A stretch of 64,000 nucleotides of DNA from contig NZ_JAVRHX010000002.1 in assembly GCF_031846345.1 (NCBI RefSeq), positions 310,001 to 374,000 on the forward strand, read 5' to 3'. The notes under the pieces were generated by a model. That model had not been told where the DNA came from. It saw only the letters and a list, made by a program, of their open reading frames with translations, and ran no database searches. Positions 44,801 to 53,335 of this stretch are shown piece after piece. Within the stretch, counting starts at the first letter, position 1; each line of letters begins with the position of its first letter. Source of the DNA: Glaciecola petra. Lineage in GTDB: Bacteria; Pseudomonadota; Gammaproteobacteria; Enterobacterales; Alteromonadaceae. Position numbers and translations under genes: made by a program.

Positions 44801-46495
44801 CACCAAGAAAAAGGCGACATGGAAGCCCAACAATCTCAGCTGAAACAAGAACTTGAAAGTAAATTAAGCCAGTTACACGAAACCCAAAAAGCGCTTGAGG
44901 TAGCTCAACAATCGGCAGAAAAAGAAAAGCAAGAGAAAGACAGCCAACAAGCACTATTGCAACAAGTCCAAAACGAACTGGCTGATATGGAAGAGCGTGC
45001 CCGTGTTAAACAAGAACAAATGGAAGAAAAAGAGAAAGAACGTCGCTTGAGTCAGAAGAAACTACAACATAAATTATGGCAAGAGCTTAAAGATAAACAA
45101 GCTAAATTGCAGGAAACCGAACAGATTTTAAGCCAAGCGAAGCAACAAACTGAGTCTGAAAAAGCTGAAAAAGAAAAGCATCGCCAGTTAATGGTGAAGT
45201 TGAAAAACGAGTTACAAGACATTGAGACGCGTAACGAAGAACAAAAAGCAAAAATGGAAGAAAGTGATGAGCGTTGGAACCGCAGTAAAATAGAGCTTAA
45301 AGACGAAGTCGAGGCGAAACGTGAGCAACTTGAGCAGACTAGAAACGCGCTGTTTGAAATTCAGCGTCAAGCAGATAAAGAACGCTTGGCCAGAATAGAG
45401 CAAGAACAAAAATTAGCACAATTAACGGTTGAGTTATCAGACGTTGAAACTCGGGCTAACAAACAAAAAGAGATGTTGGCAGGCAGTGACGAGCAATGGC
45501 GTAAGCACCATGCTGAAATTGAGCAACAGAAACAGGAACTGCAAAAAGCATTATTGAATGCGGAGCAACAAAATCATAACCTGCAAAATCAGTTGGCTAC
45601 CAAATTAACTGATTTGCAGGCAGCAGAATCAAAAGTTGATAAAACCCAAAGTGGTGAAAAAGAACTCACAAATGAACTTGAGAAAGCAAGAAACCATGCA
45701 GAAGAATTAAGCTCGAAAATTTCGCAACAAGAACAAAAAGAAAAACAACTACAAAATCAGCTTAATGAGCACCAACAAGTGCTTGAATCAAAAGAGTCTT
45801 CAATTTCGGCACTTGAAAGTAAGCAAAAAGCGTTAACAGAACAACTTGCATCTGTGCAGCGAGAATATGCGAACAGTAAAGAAAGCTTGAACGTTCAGCA
45901 AGATAGTCATTCAACATTAAGCTCGCAAATGAGTCAGCTTGAAAATGCACTACAAAGTAGCAAACAAGCACTAGTTGAAAAAGAAAAAGCATTGCAAGCG
46001 GCGCAAGCGCAATTGAAAAACAGTCAGAACAAGCTATCAGAGCAAGAAGATGCCCTACTAACCGCGCATAAACAAGAGCTTGAAAACGCTACTCAAGAAA
46101 AAGCTGAAGATTCAACTATACGGCCTGATATTGAAAAGTTACCCATGCCTAACAAACCTGCCGATTGGTTCGATTTGTTACCATACCTACAAAACCACCC
46201 TAATATGGAGTCCTTACCTAAGTCTCTTTCTGCTTTGATGACGGAACTTGAAGAGGGTATTAATACAACAGAAGATGCACTGCAGCACAATGACATCAAA
46301 GCAGTGTTAGATTGCTCCAAAAAGCTAATTAAAATATCAGAAGAAGTAAATTCAGAGGCGCTTGGTTATTTAATGAAAAACATTCAGAATGATTGCGCCA
46401 ATGGCATGGTCGATAACGTATCTATTCGCTGGCCAGTCACCAAACAAGGCTTCCAGAAAACCCTAAGAGTTGTGTATTCACATTTGCACGCCTAA
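41828..46495 (+). CDS. Giant PAS/coiled-coil signalling protein with degenerate Hpt-like C-terminus
   Basis: The protein has 1555 residues: an N-terminal transmembrane helix (about 54-74), four or five PAS-type domains between about 90 and 735 (e.g. ALPVGLLHLNLDGKVVYLNNLAAHLLG; SMAPVAIATIDADDKIISANPTMLERLNL), a coiled coil of roughly 680 residues (about 740-1420) with internal 66-70-residue repeats (ELQDIETRNEEQKAKMEESDERW), then a C-terminal helical domain. That domain (about 1440-1555) resembles an Hpt module (GINTTEDALQHNDIKAVLD), but the expected phospho-accepting His position reads SKKL. No HisKA, HATPase or receiver motif is present. It looks like a sensor-kinase relative whose catalytic core was replaced by a coiled coil. 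Confidence 0.82.
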   Translation: MNLLNKSLITCLSNVKLCNACHRCFLAIAALMLPMPSMALENVVKNLSLDSMVLATYVGLGVICFLLIWLFVQALVNKRQKMRDKGRVTSNEELIQALPVGLLHLNLDGKVVYLNNLAAHLLGRDREHLTHSDFAACFKSEDQAALRLALNLAQDAPDLANLQLLARSSNLFLHIGVGDIHADRKDPFRVITLTNQNKLQKNFLQVSKELQFQNQVIDGLDYAVCLLNLKEESFMHDQNFAALTTFKEVGVEKNSAKFAPGQVSLIDFYKSIHPNDLGNWKSALEICKREGRAELECRYQLQNAQTQDGEERSSSIYLPLKCIFVSEHLQSLKDSKNNPSAAKIAIDETEILSVLIYETSQAEKQLEQLNLSQLQQQAWLAASIDPVYALDIKGNILWSNGPFNQLIRRILPKAKGRNLLALDLFPEDIKALHKNVPNISNRTYNIEFEMHTPDDKLLWIKLSLSFYHVSNRLNEKNEVGMVGVLQDISELTATKRALKQEQDQRANVLSMAPVAIATIDADDKIISANPTMLERLNLTEKDLQKRTFYQLFSDPAEAGKAAKLIHQSGKLRDFDAQLKGKDNKLNPSALHVDLLDKDKQEYLCWISDKSDEQFQQDKFESLLKHSTMPMAILGENGFTQLNKEACKFFCVEDEYDLFGISPFSERLNPNLESSKTLEQLLDNVKISSKAKSLEWEHKVGDQILPCHATYVPMYKGQHFDSILCIWMDKREMLKADEARQLAINLHQAAEREIKEKQKLLANSQDQLATKMRTLADTETRLQSVQEDLIETQSEYTHLKQEHKNVTHNLHQLKEQYSNSRTMLANAQKVNADLNTQLENSTQEMQGLNAQRDKIAHALAQSESNYKQAQKDLLESKENAEQLKNQQAEQEQKMSALFNQIDDMKEAVENKDKQINQVSNQINNLQSQLSSSASTTEQLREQLINQRKASEAAEQQRRELEHTCQLAQTELKTKARHLNHLQSEMEKLEEMSHQEKGDMEAQQSQLKQELESKLSQLHETQKALEVAQQSAEKEKQEKDSQQALLQQVQNELADMEERARVKQEQMEEKEKERRLSQKKLQHKLWQELKDKQAKLQETEQILSQAKQQTESEKAEKEKHRQLMVKLKNELQDIETRNEEQKAKMEESDERWNRSKIELKDEVEAKREQLEQTRNALFEIQRQADKERLARIEQEQKLAQLTVELSDVETRANKQKEMLAGSDEQWRKHHAEIEQQKQELQKALLNAEQQNHNLQNQLATKLTDLQAAESKVDKTQSGEKELTNELEKARNHAEELSSKISQQEQKEKQLQNQLNEHQQVLESKESSISALESKQKALTEQLASVQREYANSKESLNVQQDSHSTLSSQMSQLENALQSSKQALVEKEKALQAAQAQLKNSQNKLSEQEDALLTAHKQELENATQEKAEDSTIRPDIEKLPMPNKPADWFDLLPYLQNHPNMESLPKSLSALMTELEEGINTTEDALQHNDIKAVLDCSKKLIKISEEVNSEALGYLMKNIQNDCANGMVDNVSIRWPVTKQGFQKTLRVVYSHLHA

Positions 46496-46508
46496 ACGCA
46501 ATACTTAT

Positions 46509-47459
46509 TTATTGTTCGCTAAGTACTTGGCGCATCCGTTCTTGGAGGACTTCGACCAACAAATCTGGTTGGAATTTTGAAATAAAGCGATTGCAACCCA
46601 CTTTCTCAACCATGGCTTCGTTAAAACTGCCACTTAATGAGGTATTTAAAGCGATATAAAAGTTACTCATACGTTTATCATTTCTGACTTCGGCAGTAAG
46701 ACTATATCCATCCATTTCCGGCATTTCTGCGTCGGTAAACATCATCAAAAATTCGTTGTTTATATTTTTACCTTCGTCAGCCAATGACTGAAGGTATCTC
46801 AGTGCACTTAAGCCATTTGATTTTTCAACAATTTCAACACCCAATTGCGATAACGTTTCTCTTATTTGCCATCGAGCAGTGGAGGAGTCGTCTACTACTA
46901 ATATCTTTTGGCCGCTTAAGTGTAGGGCAATGTCTTGATCTAAAACCTCTTCAGAAATACTAGTATCGTAATCAACAATTTCAGAGAGTACTTTTTCTAC
47001 ATCTATAATTTCGACCAGCTCAGTCTTATCTTGTTCTTTGTGCTGAGTGATAGCTGTTAGATAGTTATTTTTACCAGCAGATTTTGGAGGTGGTTGAATG
47101 CTTGACCATGATGTATTCACTATCTTCATGATCTGACCAATTAGGAAGCCTTGCACGCTTCTGTTGTATTCTGTGATAATTACGTTTTCAGGGGTATAGT
47201 TTTCACTATTGTGGGAAATTGAAATTGCAGCCCTTAAATCAATGACGGGAATTGATTTTCCACGACTATTAATAATGCCTTCAATAAAGCCATGCGATCC
47301 TGGCATTCTGTTCATGCTTGGTACAGTGATGACTTCTCTTACTTTAAAAACATTGAGTGCAAATGTGTGCCTTGTACCTAATTTAAACATTAATAGTTCC
47401 AAACGATTTTCGCCCACTAACTGCGTTCGTTGATCTACGGTAGACATTAGGTTTGACAT
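46509..47459 (-). CDS. cheV: CheV-type chemotaxis protein (CheW-REC)
   Basis: A 316-residue protein with an N-terminal CheW-like domain (about 20-165: GTRHTFALNVFKVREVITVPSMNRMPGSHGFIEGIINSRGKSIPVIDL) and a C-terminal receiver domain (about 185-310) with acidic pocket ILVVDDSSTARWQI, phospho-acceptor Asp in MMFTDAEMPEMDGYSL and switch Lys in RFISKFQPD. CheV couples chemoreceptors to CheA and tunes coupling by phosphorylation. It converges on the PAS/coiled-coil gene with a 13-base gap. No other che genes are in the window, which is normal for CheV in gammaproteobacteria. Confidence 0.94.
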   Translation of the reverse strand: MSNLMSTVDQRTQLVGENRLELLMFKLGTRHTFALNVFKVREVITVPSMNRMPGSHGFIEGIINSRGKSIPVIDLRAAISISHNSENYTPENVIITEYNRSVQGFLIGQIMKIVNTSWSSIQPPPKSAGKNNYLTAITQHKEQDKTELVEIIDVEKVLSEIVDYDTSISEEVLDQDIALHLSGQKILVVDDSSTARWQIRETLSQLGVEIVEKSNGLSALRYLQSLADEGKNINNEFLMMFTDAEMPEMDGYSLTAEVRNDKRMSNFYIALNTSLSGSFNEAMVEKVGCNRFISKFQPDLLVEVLQERMRQVLSEQ

Positions 47460-47588
47460 TTTTACACCTTCTTTTTTTGGCTATTCTTGTTTATCGGCAA
47501 AAAGCATGTCTTGTTAACTGCTAATCATCAGTTTATTCTGAGTATTGATTTATCGATGCCTCTTGCCAAGAATTGATAGGATTTACTG

Positions 47589-48305
47589 TTAAGTATTTTT
47601 TTCGTTTATCACTTTGCTCCGAGCGTGTTTAAAAATGGCGTGGAAACGTTTCGCTAATTTAGCCATTAGAAATTTGGGTAGAGTATAACTATTAAACAGA
47701 TGAAACTGATTCGGGAAATATTCAATAGCGAAGCGTATGTCACGAGCATGCTCTTTCGAAACAAGTTTTTTCAATAAGTATAAAGACATGTCTATTCCAG
47801 CAGATACACCCGAAGAACTTACATATTTGCCGTCATGAACAAACCTTTTACGTTCGGGTTTAGCTCCCAACTTTTTTAACTCATCTAAACATGCCCAATG
47901 TGAACAGGATTTTATATCTCGTAGTATTCCAGTTTTAGCTAAAATTAAGGCACCGGTACAAACCGACGTAGTCAATATGGTCTGTTCATTCATTTGTTTT
48001 ATCCATGCAAGTACATCGGTTCGTTGCATAACATAATGGTCGCCAGCACCACCCGGCACCAACAACACGTCGGTACTAGAAATGTCTTTAAAATAAGTGA
48101 GATCAGACAGTGCTAGGCTTTTCATGTCATTACTGATTGGGTCTTTTTCGGTACTTGCCCAGGTCAGATCTATAAATTCACTGTTGCCCAATATGTCGTT
48201 TGGACCAATTGCGTCAAGCATAGTCATGCCAGGATAAGCCAATATTGTTACCGTGTATCTTTTTTGTGTCTTTACAGTTTGATTTGCCTTACTTTGATTG
48301 TTCAC
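47589..48305 (-). CDS. DJ-1/PfpI-family protein
   Basis: A 238-residue member of the DJ-1/PfpI (class I glutamine-amidotransferase-like) superfamily, cytoplasmic. The nucleophile elbow is TTSVCTGALILAKTGIL, with the Glu/Asp-containing start TILAYPGMTMLDAIGPNDIL and the later CSHWACLDELKKLGAKPERKRFVHDGKYVSSSGVSAGIDMSLYL. This pattern fits the GATase1 AraC-N-terminal/isonitrile-hydratase-like group, but there is no DNA-binding domain. It overlaps the TetR gene upstream by 4 bases, so the TetR regulator likely controls this gene too. Substrate unknown. Confidence 0.9.
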   Translation of the reverse strand: MNNQSKANQTVKTQKRYTVTILAYPGMTMLDAIGPNDILGNSEFIDLTWASTEKDPISNDMKSLALSDLTYFKDISSTDVLLVPGGAGDHYVMQRTDVLAWIKQMNEQTILTTSVCTGALILAKTGILRDIKSCSHWACLDELKKLGAKPERKRFVHDGKYVSSSGVSAGIDMSLYLLKKLVSKEHARDIRFAIEYFPNQFHLFNSYTLPKFLMAKLAKRFHAIFKHARSKVINEKNT

Positions 48306-48928
48306 AATGTTCGCCTATCTAGCATGTATTTATGGCTAATAGATTTTTCGATAACCTGATTAATTGCTTGTTGGAAAGTTGTATCTGCATTAGGGTTTTT
48401 GAGCAAGTTTTTAGCAATGTTGTGGGACAAGTAGTGGCCATAACACGCCTGAGCCGCATTTTTGGGGCATAAATCTAGATTAAATATGCCCTCATTTTGG
48501 CAGCGTTCAAACAAAGAGGCTATATAATCAAAAGTTCGTTGTTGTTGCTCAATAATCACTGTTTTAACAGAGCTAGTTTCTTGATCCTGAAATTCAGCAA
48601 CGGCTTTAATAAAAGGGCAGCTCATCGATTTAAGCTTCGTTAATTTATAAACCCAGTTCATCCAATTATCAAAGTAACGTCTTAAGTTATCGAGTGGATC
48701 GATTGCGAGTGAAGGTTTGACAACTTGTGAGATAAAAATATCTTCACAATGTCGCAAAATAGCAATTTGCATGTCTGCCTTGTTTTGAAAATGCGAAATC
48801 ACACCAGTGCGTGACATATTAGTGAGCTTTGCCACTTCACCTATTGTAATAGCACTCAGACCATATCGACAAACAAAGTGCATGCTAGCATTCAGAATAG
48901 CTTGTTTTGTCGCTTGTTTTTTTATCAT
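48302..48928 (-). CDS. TetR/AcrR-family transcriptional regulator
   Basis: About 208 residues with an N-terminal TetR helix-turn-helix (ATKQAILNASMHFVCRYGLSAITIGEVAKLTNMSRTGVISHFQNKADMQIAIL) and a helical ligand-binding C-terminal domain. ATG 48928 is chosen because the family normally begins just before the first helix; the open frame extends 63 bases further. Its stop overlaps the DJ-1/PfpI gene by 4 bases, so the pair is an operon, probably autoregulated. No operator palindrome was picked out upstream. Confidence 0.9.
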   Translation of the reverse strand: MIKKQATKQAILNASMHFVCRYGLSAITIGEVAKLTNMSRTGVISHFQNKADMQIAILRHCEDIFISQVVKPSLAIDPLDNLRRYFDNWMNWVYKLTKLKSMSCPFIKAVAEFQDQETSSVKTVIIEQQQRTFDYIASLFERCQNEGIFNLDLCPKNAAQACYGHYLSHNIAKNLLKNPNADTTFQQAINQVIEKSISHKYMLDRRTL

Positions 48929-49130
48929 CCTTAATACCACAGATATAAAATAGAACACATGTACTATAATGCATGCCAATAAATAGTACAAGTGTACTTA
49001 TTTTCATTGTAAGTGAACAAAAAGAATTGCTTTCACAATAATTAAAGCTCTTTTGTGGCGTATTTAAAGATTATTTTAAGTGCTTATCTAAGAATGTCAC
49101 AACTTCGTTAAACCAGTCACCGCGCATAAA

Positions 49131-49712
49131 TTAAAATGGATTAACCGAATATCCCTGTTGTTGTAACAAGGCATGGGCAGTCATGGCTGATAATTCCGTT
49201 TTGACGCCTTTTACTAATTGTTCATGGGCGATATCGTAAGCTGCGGCTGTTTGCCCGCACAATATAATTTGAACATTGTTTTGCATAAGTACTTGTAAAA
49301 GCGCTTTATTGGGGTTGTCGGTTTGATGGGCTTTTTGATATGTTGGATTATCGAGTAGATCCAAACTTGCTTTTCCATGCACTACCAGTGCTAATTGAAT
49401 GTTCTCGGTTTTGAGGCCGGAAGCAACGTGCATGTTGATAAAACGAGCTAAACTGTCAAACCTCCGGTTTATCGCACCTTTTTTGGCTGGTGCACCAACG
49501 TCGAAAGCAACTTTCATGATGGTATCTTTGGCAACAGTGGCGGTTTTCACCGGCGCATGTTTGCCAAAGCCTTTGATCTGAGGTCCATCAACAAACTCGC
49601 TCATATCTGCATAAACTGACGATATGCTAAATATAAATGTGAGGAAGCATAAGGTAAGACCTAATGTTGATGGCCGGTAAAAAGGCTTTTTGTGCTTCTT
49701 GTGGTTTTGCAT
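49131..49712 (-). CDS. Periplasmic DsrE-family protein
   Basis: A 193-residue protein with a signal peptide (about 15-35, ending SSVYA) and a DsrE/YchN-like domain (MKVAFDVGAPAKKGAINRRFDSLARFINMHV, ALVVHGKASLDLL, VQIILCGQTAAAYDIAHEQLVKGV). The Cys in ILCGQTA is the conserved family cysteine that could carry sulfur. Periplasmic DsrE proteins of this sort are common in marine gammaproteobacteria; their function is not established. It appears alone and follows the next leftward gene by 55 bases. Confidence 0.88.
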   Translation of the reverse strand: MQNHKKHKKPFYRPSTLGLTLCFLTFIFSISSVYADMSEFVDGPQIKGFGKHAPVKTATVAKDTIMKVAFDVGAPAKKGAINRRFDSLARFINMHVASGLKTENIQLALVVHGKASLDLLDNPTYQKAHQTDNPNKALLQVLMQNNVQIILCGQTAAAYDIAHEQLVKGVKTELSAMTAHALLQQQGYSVNPF

Positions 49713-49766
49713 TTTACATTCCTGTGTAGCCCTGAAATCGGGTTTAGTAGTTTAACAATAGCCGAA

Positions 49767-51062
49767 TCAATCGCAGGGCTTATGCAATAAATGATTAACA
49801 TGCTCAATGTTACCGTCGTTTATAGCGGGGTCAATTTTTAGAATACAAGCAATTAGACTGTAAACATCGATATTATCAAACGACTTATTATCATTTGAAG
49901 GCTTAAAAGCCGGGCCCGAAGCAATAAATTTGGCTTGCATTGTTGTATGCCGGTTATCGTAACCATGGGTTGCCATAAATGAACCCGAAGAAAAACGAGG
50001 TTCGGGTGGTTTTTTATGTTTACTTGCAAAAATTGACCAACCGGGTTCGGCTAATAACATTAAATCGGGCCCGCGATCAGGATGGTCAAAATGATAATGA
50101 CTCGGAAATTCATCGCGTCGAAACACTTGCATCTGCGGATGTTTCCCCTTTAATTGAGCAGCAATTTCTTTAATAGCTCTTGCATCCCCATAAATATTCA
50201 AAAAGGGGGCAAACACAGTATCTCTGCTAGGGGCCCAATCAGGGACAATAAATGTACTAATATCAGCCCATTGATCAATGTTAATGACGCGGTCATCTGA
50301 CAAATCAATCATGCCATGGTCAGAGACCAATATTAGATTTGTATTGTCATACATGCCCAATTTTTGCAGCCCCGCTATTAGTTCGCCAATGTGTTTATCG
50401 ACTCGGGCAACCGCATTTACTTCTTCCTTCGAATTTACCCCAAAAGTATGAGCAGCAGAATCGATAGCCGAAAAATACAAAGTAATAAATTGTGGCCTCA
50501 TTTTTTTTGGCATTGCTAGCCAAGCAAGCACTTCTTCAACTCTTTCCGTATAGTCTTTTTGTTGATTATAAGGTTTCCAAAACGAGGGTTGAACGCCGTC
50601 AATAGCAACTTCTGACCCAACCCAAAAATACGTCGCTGTTTTTATACCTTGTTTTTCAGCGCTTATCCAAATAGGTTCACCGCCCCACCACTTGGGGTCT
50701 TGCACATCAGTTCTGCGGTTAAAAGTCCGTCCAATTTTACGATCATAGGGGTAATTTGAAATTAAACCATGATGTTTGGGGTGCAAACCAGTGGCGAGTG
50801 AATAAAAATTGACAAAGGTTTTGGTTGGCATGGCTGGTACCATTGCCCTTTGTACGCCGCTCTTCGCCAGCATTTGCATATTAGGGGCCGCGATCGTATC
50901 GAATGTATTGGCACGTAAGCCGTCTATACCAATCATTATAACGGTATTATTATTTCTGCTTTTGTTTTCAAGAGCCTGTGTTGTAAACACTATTATAAAA
51001 CTCAGAATCAAACTGAAAAGTAGCTGTGCAAAACGGGCGCCAAAAAAGGTCATATAAGTCAC
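49767..51062 (-). CDS. Nucleotide pyrophosphatase/phosphodiesterase (alkaline-phosphatase superfamily)
   Basis: A 431-residue secreted enzyme of the ENPP type with a signal peptide (about 9-29). The metal and nucleophile motifs are seen: MIGIDGLRANTFD, the Thr nucleophile in AMPTKTFVNFYSLATGLHPKHHGLISN, DSAAHTFG and SDHGMIDL, and a late His in ATHGYDNRHTTM. It would hydrolyse phosphodiester or pyrophosphate bonds in periplasmic nucleotides. The start could be ATG 51062 or 9 bases later. It lies between DsrE and a small lipoprotein, all leftward, with gaps of 54-65 bases. Confidence 0.93.
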   Translation of the reverse strand: MTYMTFFGARFAQLLFSLILSFIIVFTTQALENKSRNNNTVIMIGIDGLRANTFDTIAAPNMQMLAKSGVQRAMVPAMPTKTFVNFYSLATGLHPKHHGLISNYPYDRKIGRTFNRRTDVQDPKWWGGEPIWISAEKQGIKTATYFWVGSEVAIDGVQPSFWKPYNQQKDYTERVEEVLAWLAMPKKMRPQFITLYFSAIDSAAHTFGVNSKEEVNAVARVDKHIGELIAGLQKLGMYDNTNLILVSDHGMIDLSDDRVINIDQWADISTFIVPDWAPSRDTVFAPFLNIYGDARAIKEIAAQLKGKHPQMQVFRRDEFPSHYHFDHPDRGPDLMLLAEPGWSIFASKHKKPPEPRFSSGSFMATHGYDNRHTTMQAKFIASGPAFKPSNDNKSFDNIDVYSLIACILKIDPAINDGNIEHVNHLLHKPCD

Positions 51063-51127
51063 TTACTCAAAATTTGTACGTGCTGAATGTAGATTAGCAT
51101 ATTATGTTTGGTTTTGGCCTACCGAAA

Positions 51128-51547
51128 TTAAAGCGCTTTACAACGAATATCTTTTATTTCGATACTCTCATTGGTGTCTTTGCGCTTTAACCAGCATGCC
51201 CCATCTTTAATCCACAAACTTAACTCAATAAAGTTGTTTGTTGTATCTATCACGCGTCCGTTGATAGGCCTTTGTTGCCGATCTGTTGCCGCAACCCGCT
51301 CAATTGACAAGGAGGCGTTTTCTAGGAATGCATTATTGCTAAGTTGTACGTCACGACCATACAACAATTTTGATGCAGCTTGTTGTAAGGTCTTTCTTTG
51401 ATCGTCATTTGAGCCCAGTAATATTGCAGGTTCATACACAGGTGATTTGTCTTGTGAAGCGCCTGAATTGTCAGAAATAACCATGATACATCCGGTAATA
51501 AAGAATACACTTAGGCATAGGCTGGCAAACCTTATTTTAATACTCAT
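51128..51547 (-). CDS. Small lipoprotein, unknown
   Basis: A 139-residue lipoprotein with lipobox FITGC (Cys about 20). The mature part (AAKLLYGRDVQLSNNAFLENASLSIERVA and ELSLWIKDGACWLKRKDTNESIEIKDIRCKAL) has two cysteines near the C-terminus that could pair. I do not recognise a family. Its ATG overlaps the stop of the S41 protease gene by 4 bases, so it is translationally coupled to it. Confidence 0.75.
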   Translation of the reverse strand: MSIKIRFASLCLSVFFITGCIMVISDNSGASQDKSPVYEPAILLGSNDDQRKTLQQAASKLLYGRDVQLSNNAFLENASLSIERVAATDRQQRPINGRVIDTTNNFIELSLWIKDGACWLKRKDTNESIEIKDIRCKAL

Positions 51548-53163
51548 TTTTCTTGAGACTCTAATATAGGTGTATTAATCGAGTTTTCGAGCATTATTGC
51601 GCGATATCTAGCATCAAAAACACTTAGTTTGTCATTTTCTTCATTAGAAGTTTTCTTGGTATTTGCAAATGATGATAAAACTTGATCATTGCTGCTGGGA
51701 CAAATGCCTTCAGTCATTCGAAAAAGTGCCGCAGAAAGCATGCCTTCTTGCTCGTTCCCTAGTGGGTTATTGAAATCATCGCTTGCTACGCATCCTGGCA
51801 ATTCATCATCAAATTGTGGCGACACTGTCGGTTTGAAACCGTCGGCATAATCACCAAAGTTTTTATTGTTTACACCTTGAAATTGTATGGTGAAATAAGT
51901 GGTACCACAATTACCTGTGGGATAAAATCCATAAGGCTTACCGCAAGTAGTGCCGCCAATTTGTATCACTTCTATATCAATACCTCTTAAGCTGTTGATT
52001 AAAGCTTCACTAGCAGAGCAACTGCTGTCGGTGGTAATGACGTATATTCTCGAAAGATTGACACTAGGAAGTTGACGATTGGTAAAAGTACTAGAATCCC
52101 AATCGATTTCACGATCATAAAAGGGCGTAGGACTTAGAGAATCTCCTGTAACCGGATTTGTATTGGTATATTTGTCATTAAAACGACTGGATTCAAAAAT
52201 AGCGTTATTAGTTTGGTTTGGTCCAGCAATCATGTAGCCTAGTTGCGACGCCATTGCTAATAGTCCGCCGCCATTGTAACGAAGGTCCATCACCAATTGG
52301 GTAACGTTTGCATTAACAAAGGTTTGGAATGTATCGATCAAAGGTGTCTGTCCTGGCCGTTGAAATCCATCAAAGCGAAAATAGCCTACTCTGCCAGCAT
52401 CAGTATCAATAATCTTGGTATTGTTAACAAATGACTTTTCAAAATTACCTGAGCGTAAAGTGAGAGTGACCTCGGTTCCGTCATTTCTTTCGAAAACAAA
52501 CTCAGTTTCAGTATTTTCGTTTTCTGGAAAGAGCCCGTTATTGATAGCATCTACATCACTGCCATTAATAAAATCCACGCCATTTATGCTTAATAAAGTA
52601 TCACCTCTTAATACTCCCGCATCAGATGCCGATGAGTTTGGCTCTACCGTGCTTACACGTAATGAACGCGGAGGAGAATTACGAATGAAACTCCAATTAA
52701 TTCCGTAACCGGTTTGAGAACCGGATTGGGCAAAAGATTCATATTCTTCTGTAGACTGAGAAAAATGAAAATTGTCTTTTGCCGCTCCCGACGCCGTAAG
52801 CTCTTCAGTTTTAAGTACATTGAAGTACTCGATAGACGTAGAAAAACCTTGAGGATTTTGGTCAGTAATTTCGCTATACCATAAATAAGTGTCGTTACTC
52901 CAAGAGCGGAGCCACATTTGTTCATCGAAGGTAGTACCTTGTATATCTGGGAAAGTATTGCCATTGAGGTCAGTGCCCGTGCGTGGGACTTCGCATCTAT
53001 TCTTGAATACATCCTCGCTAGCGAATACACCACTTTGCCACGTGCTACCACTGGGCGGCGTTACTGGTGGAGTTGTTGGCGTTTGATTTTGTGTTGTATT
53101 GCCACCACCGCCACCACAAGCCTGCAATAAAATAGTTAAACCAATAATCCCTAATACTCTCAT
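51544..53163 (-). CDS. S41-family C-terminal-processing-like protease, lipoprotein
   Basis: A 539-residue secreted serine protease: lipobox LQACG (Cys about 16), a Gly/Thr/Pro linker, a helical part, a PDZ domain (about 170-245: RVSTVEPNSSASDAGVLRGDTLLSINGVD) and the S41 core. The catalytic Ser is in TDSSCSASEALINSL, and the Lys in GTTCGKPYGFYPTG, giving the Ser-Lys dyad of this family. It is likely an outer-membrane-anchored protease of the periplasm. It is divergent from the repeat-protein gene at 53.3 kb and coupled to the small lipoprotein downstream. Confidence 0.92.
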   Translation of the reverse strand: MRVLGIIGLTILLQACGGGGGNTTQNQTPTTPPVTPPSGSTWQSGVFASEDVFKNRCEVPRTGTDLNGNTFPDIQGTTFDEQMWLRSWSNDTYLWYSEITDQNPQGFSTSIEYFNVLKTEELTASGAAKDNFHFSQSTEEYESFAQSGSQTGYGINWSFIRNSPPRSLRVSTVEPNSSASDAGVLRGDTLLSINGVDFINGSDVDAINNGLFPENENTETEFVFERNDGTEVTLTLRSGNFEKSFVNNTKIIDTDAGRVGYFRFDGFQRPGQTPLIDTFQTFVNANVTQLVMDLRYNGGGLLAMASQLGYMIAGPNQTNNAIFESSRFNDKYTNTNPVTGDSLSPTPFYDREIDWDSSTFTNRQLPSVNLSRIYVITTDSSCSASEALINSLRGIDIEVIQIGGTTCGKPYGFYPTGNCGTTYFTIQFQGVNNKNFGDYADGFKPTVSPQFDDELPGCVASDDFNNPLGNEQEGMLSAALFRMTEGICPSSNDQVLSSFANTKKTSNEENDKLSVFDARYRAIMLENSINTPILESQEK

Positions 53164-53335
53164 TTTTTACTCCGATGAAATCTTCCCACTGTATAACTTA
53201 CTTAAGCTTTCAACTTCGACAACAAACTACAGCAAGAGTTTAGCACCAATCACACTAATTTCACTAAGCTTGTAATTTAAGGTGGACACTTTTATTATCA
53301 AAGTGTATTGATTGATTTGCATGGAGGCATCGCTT

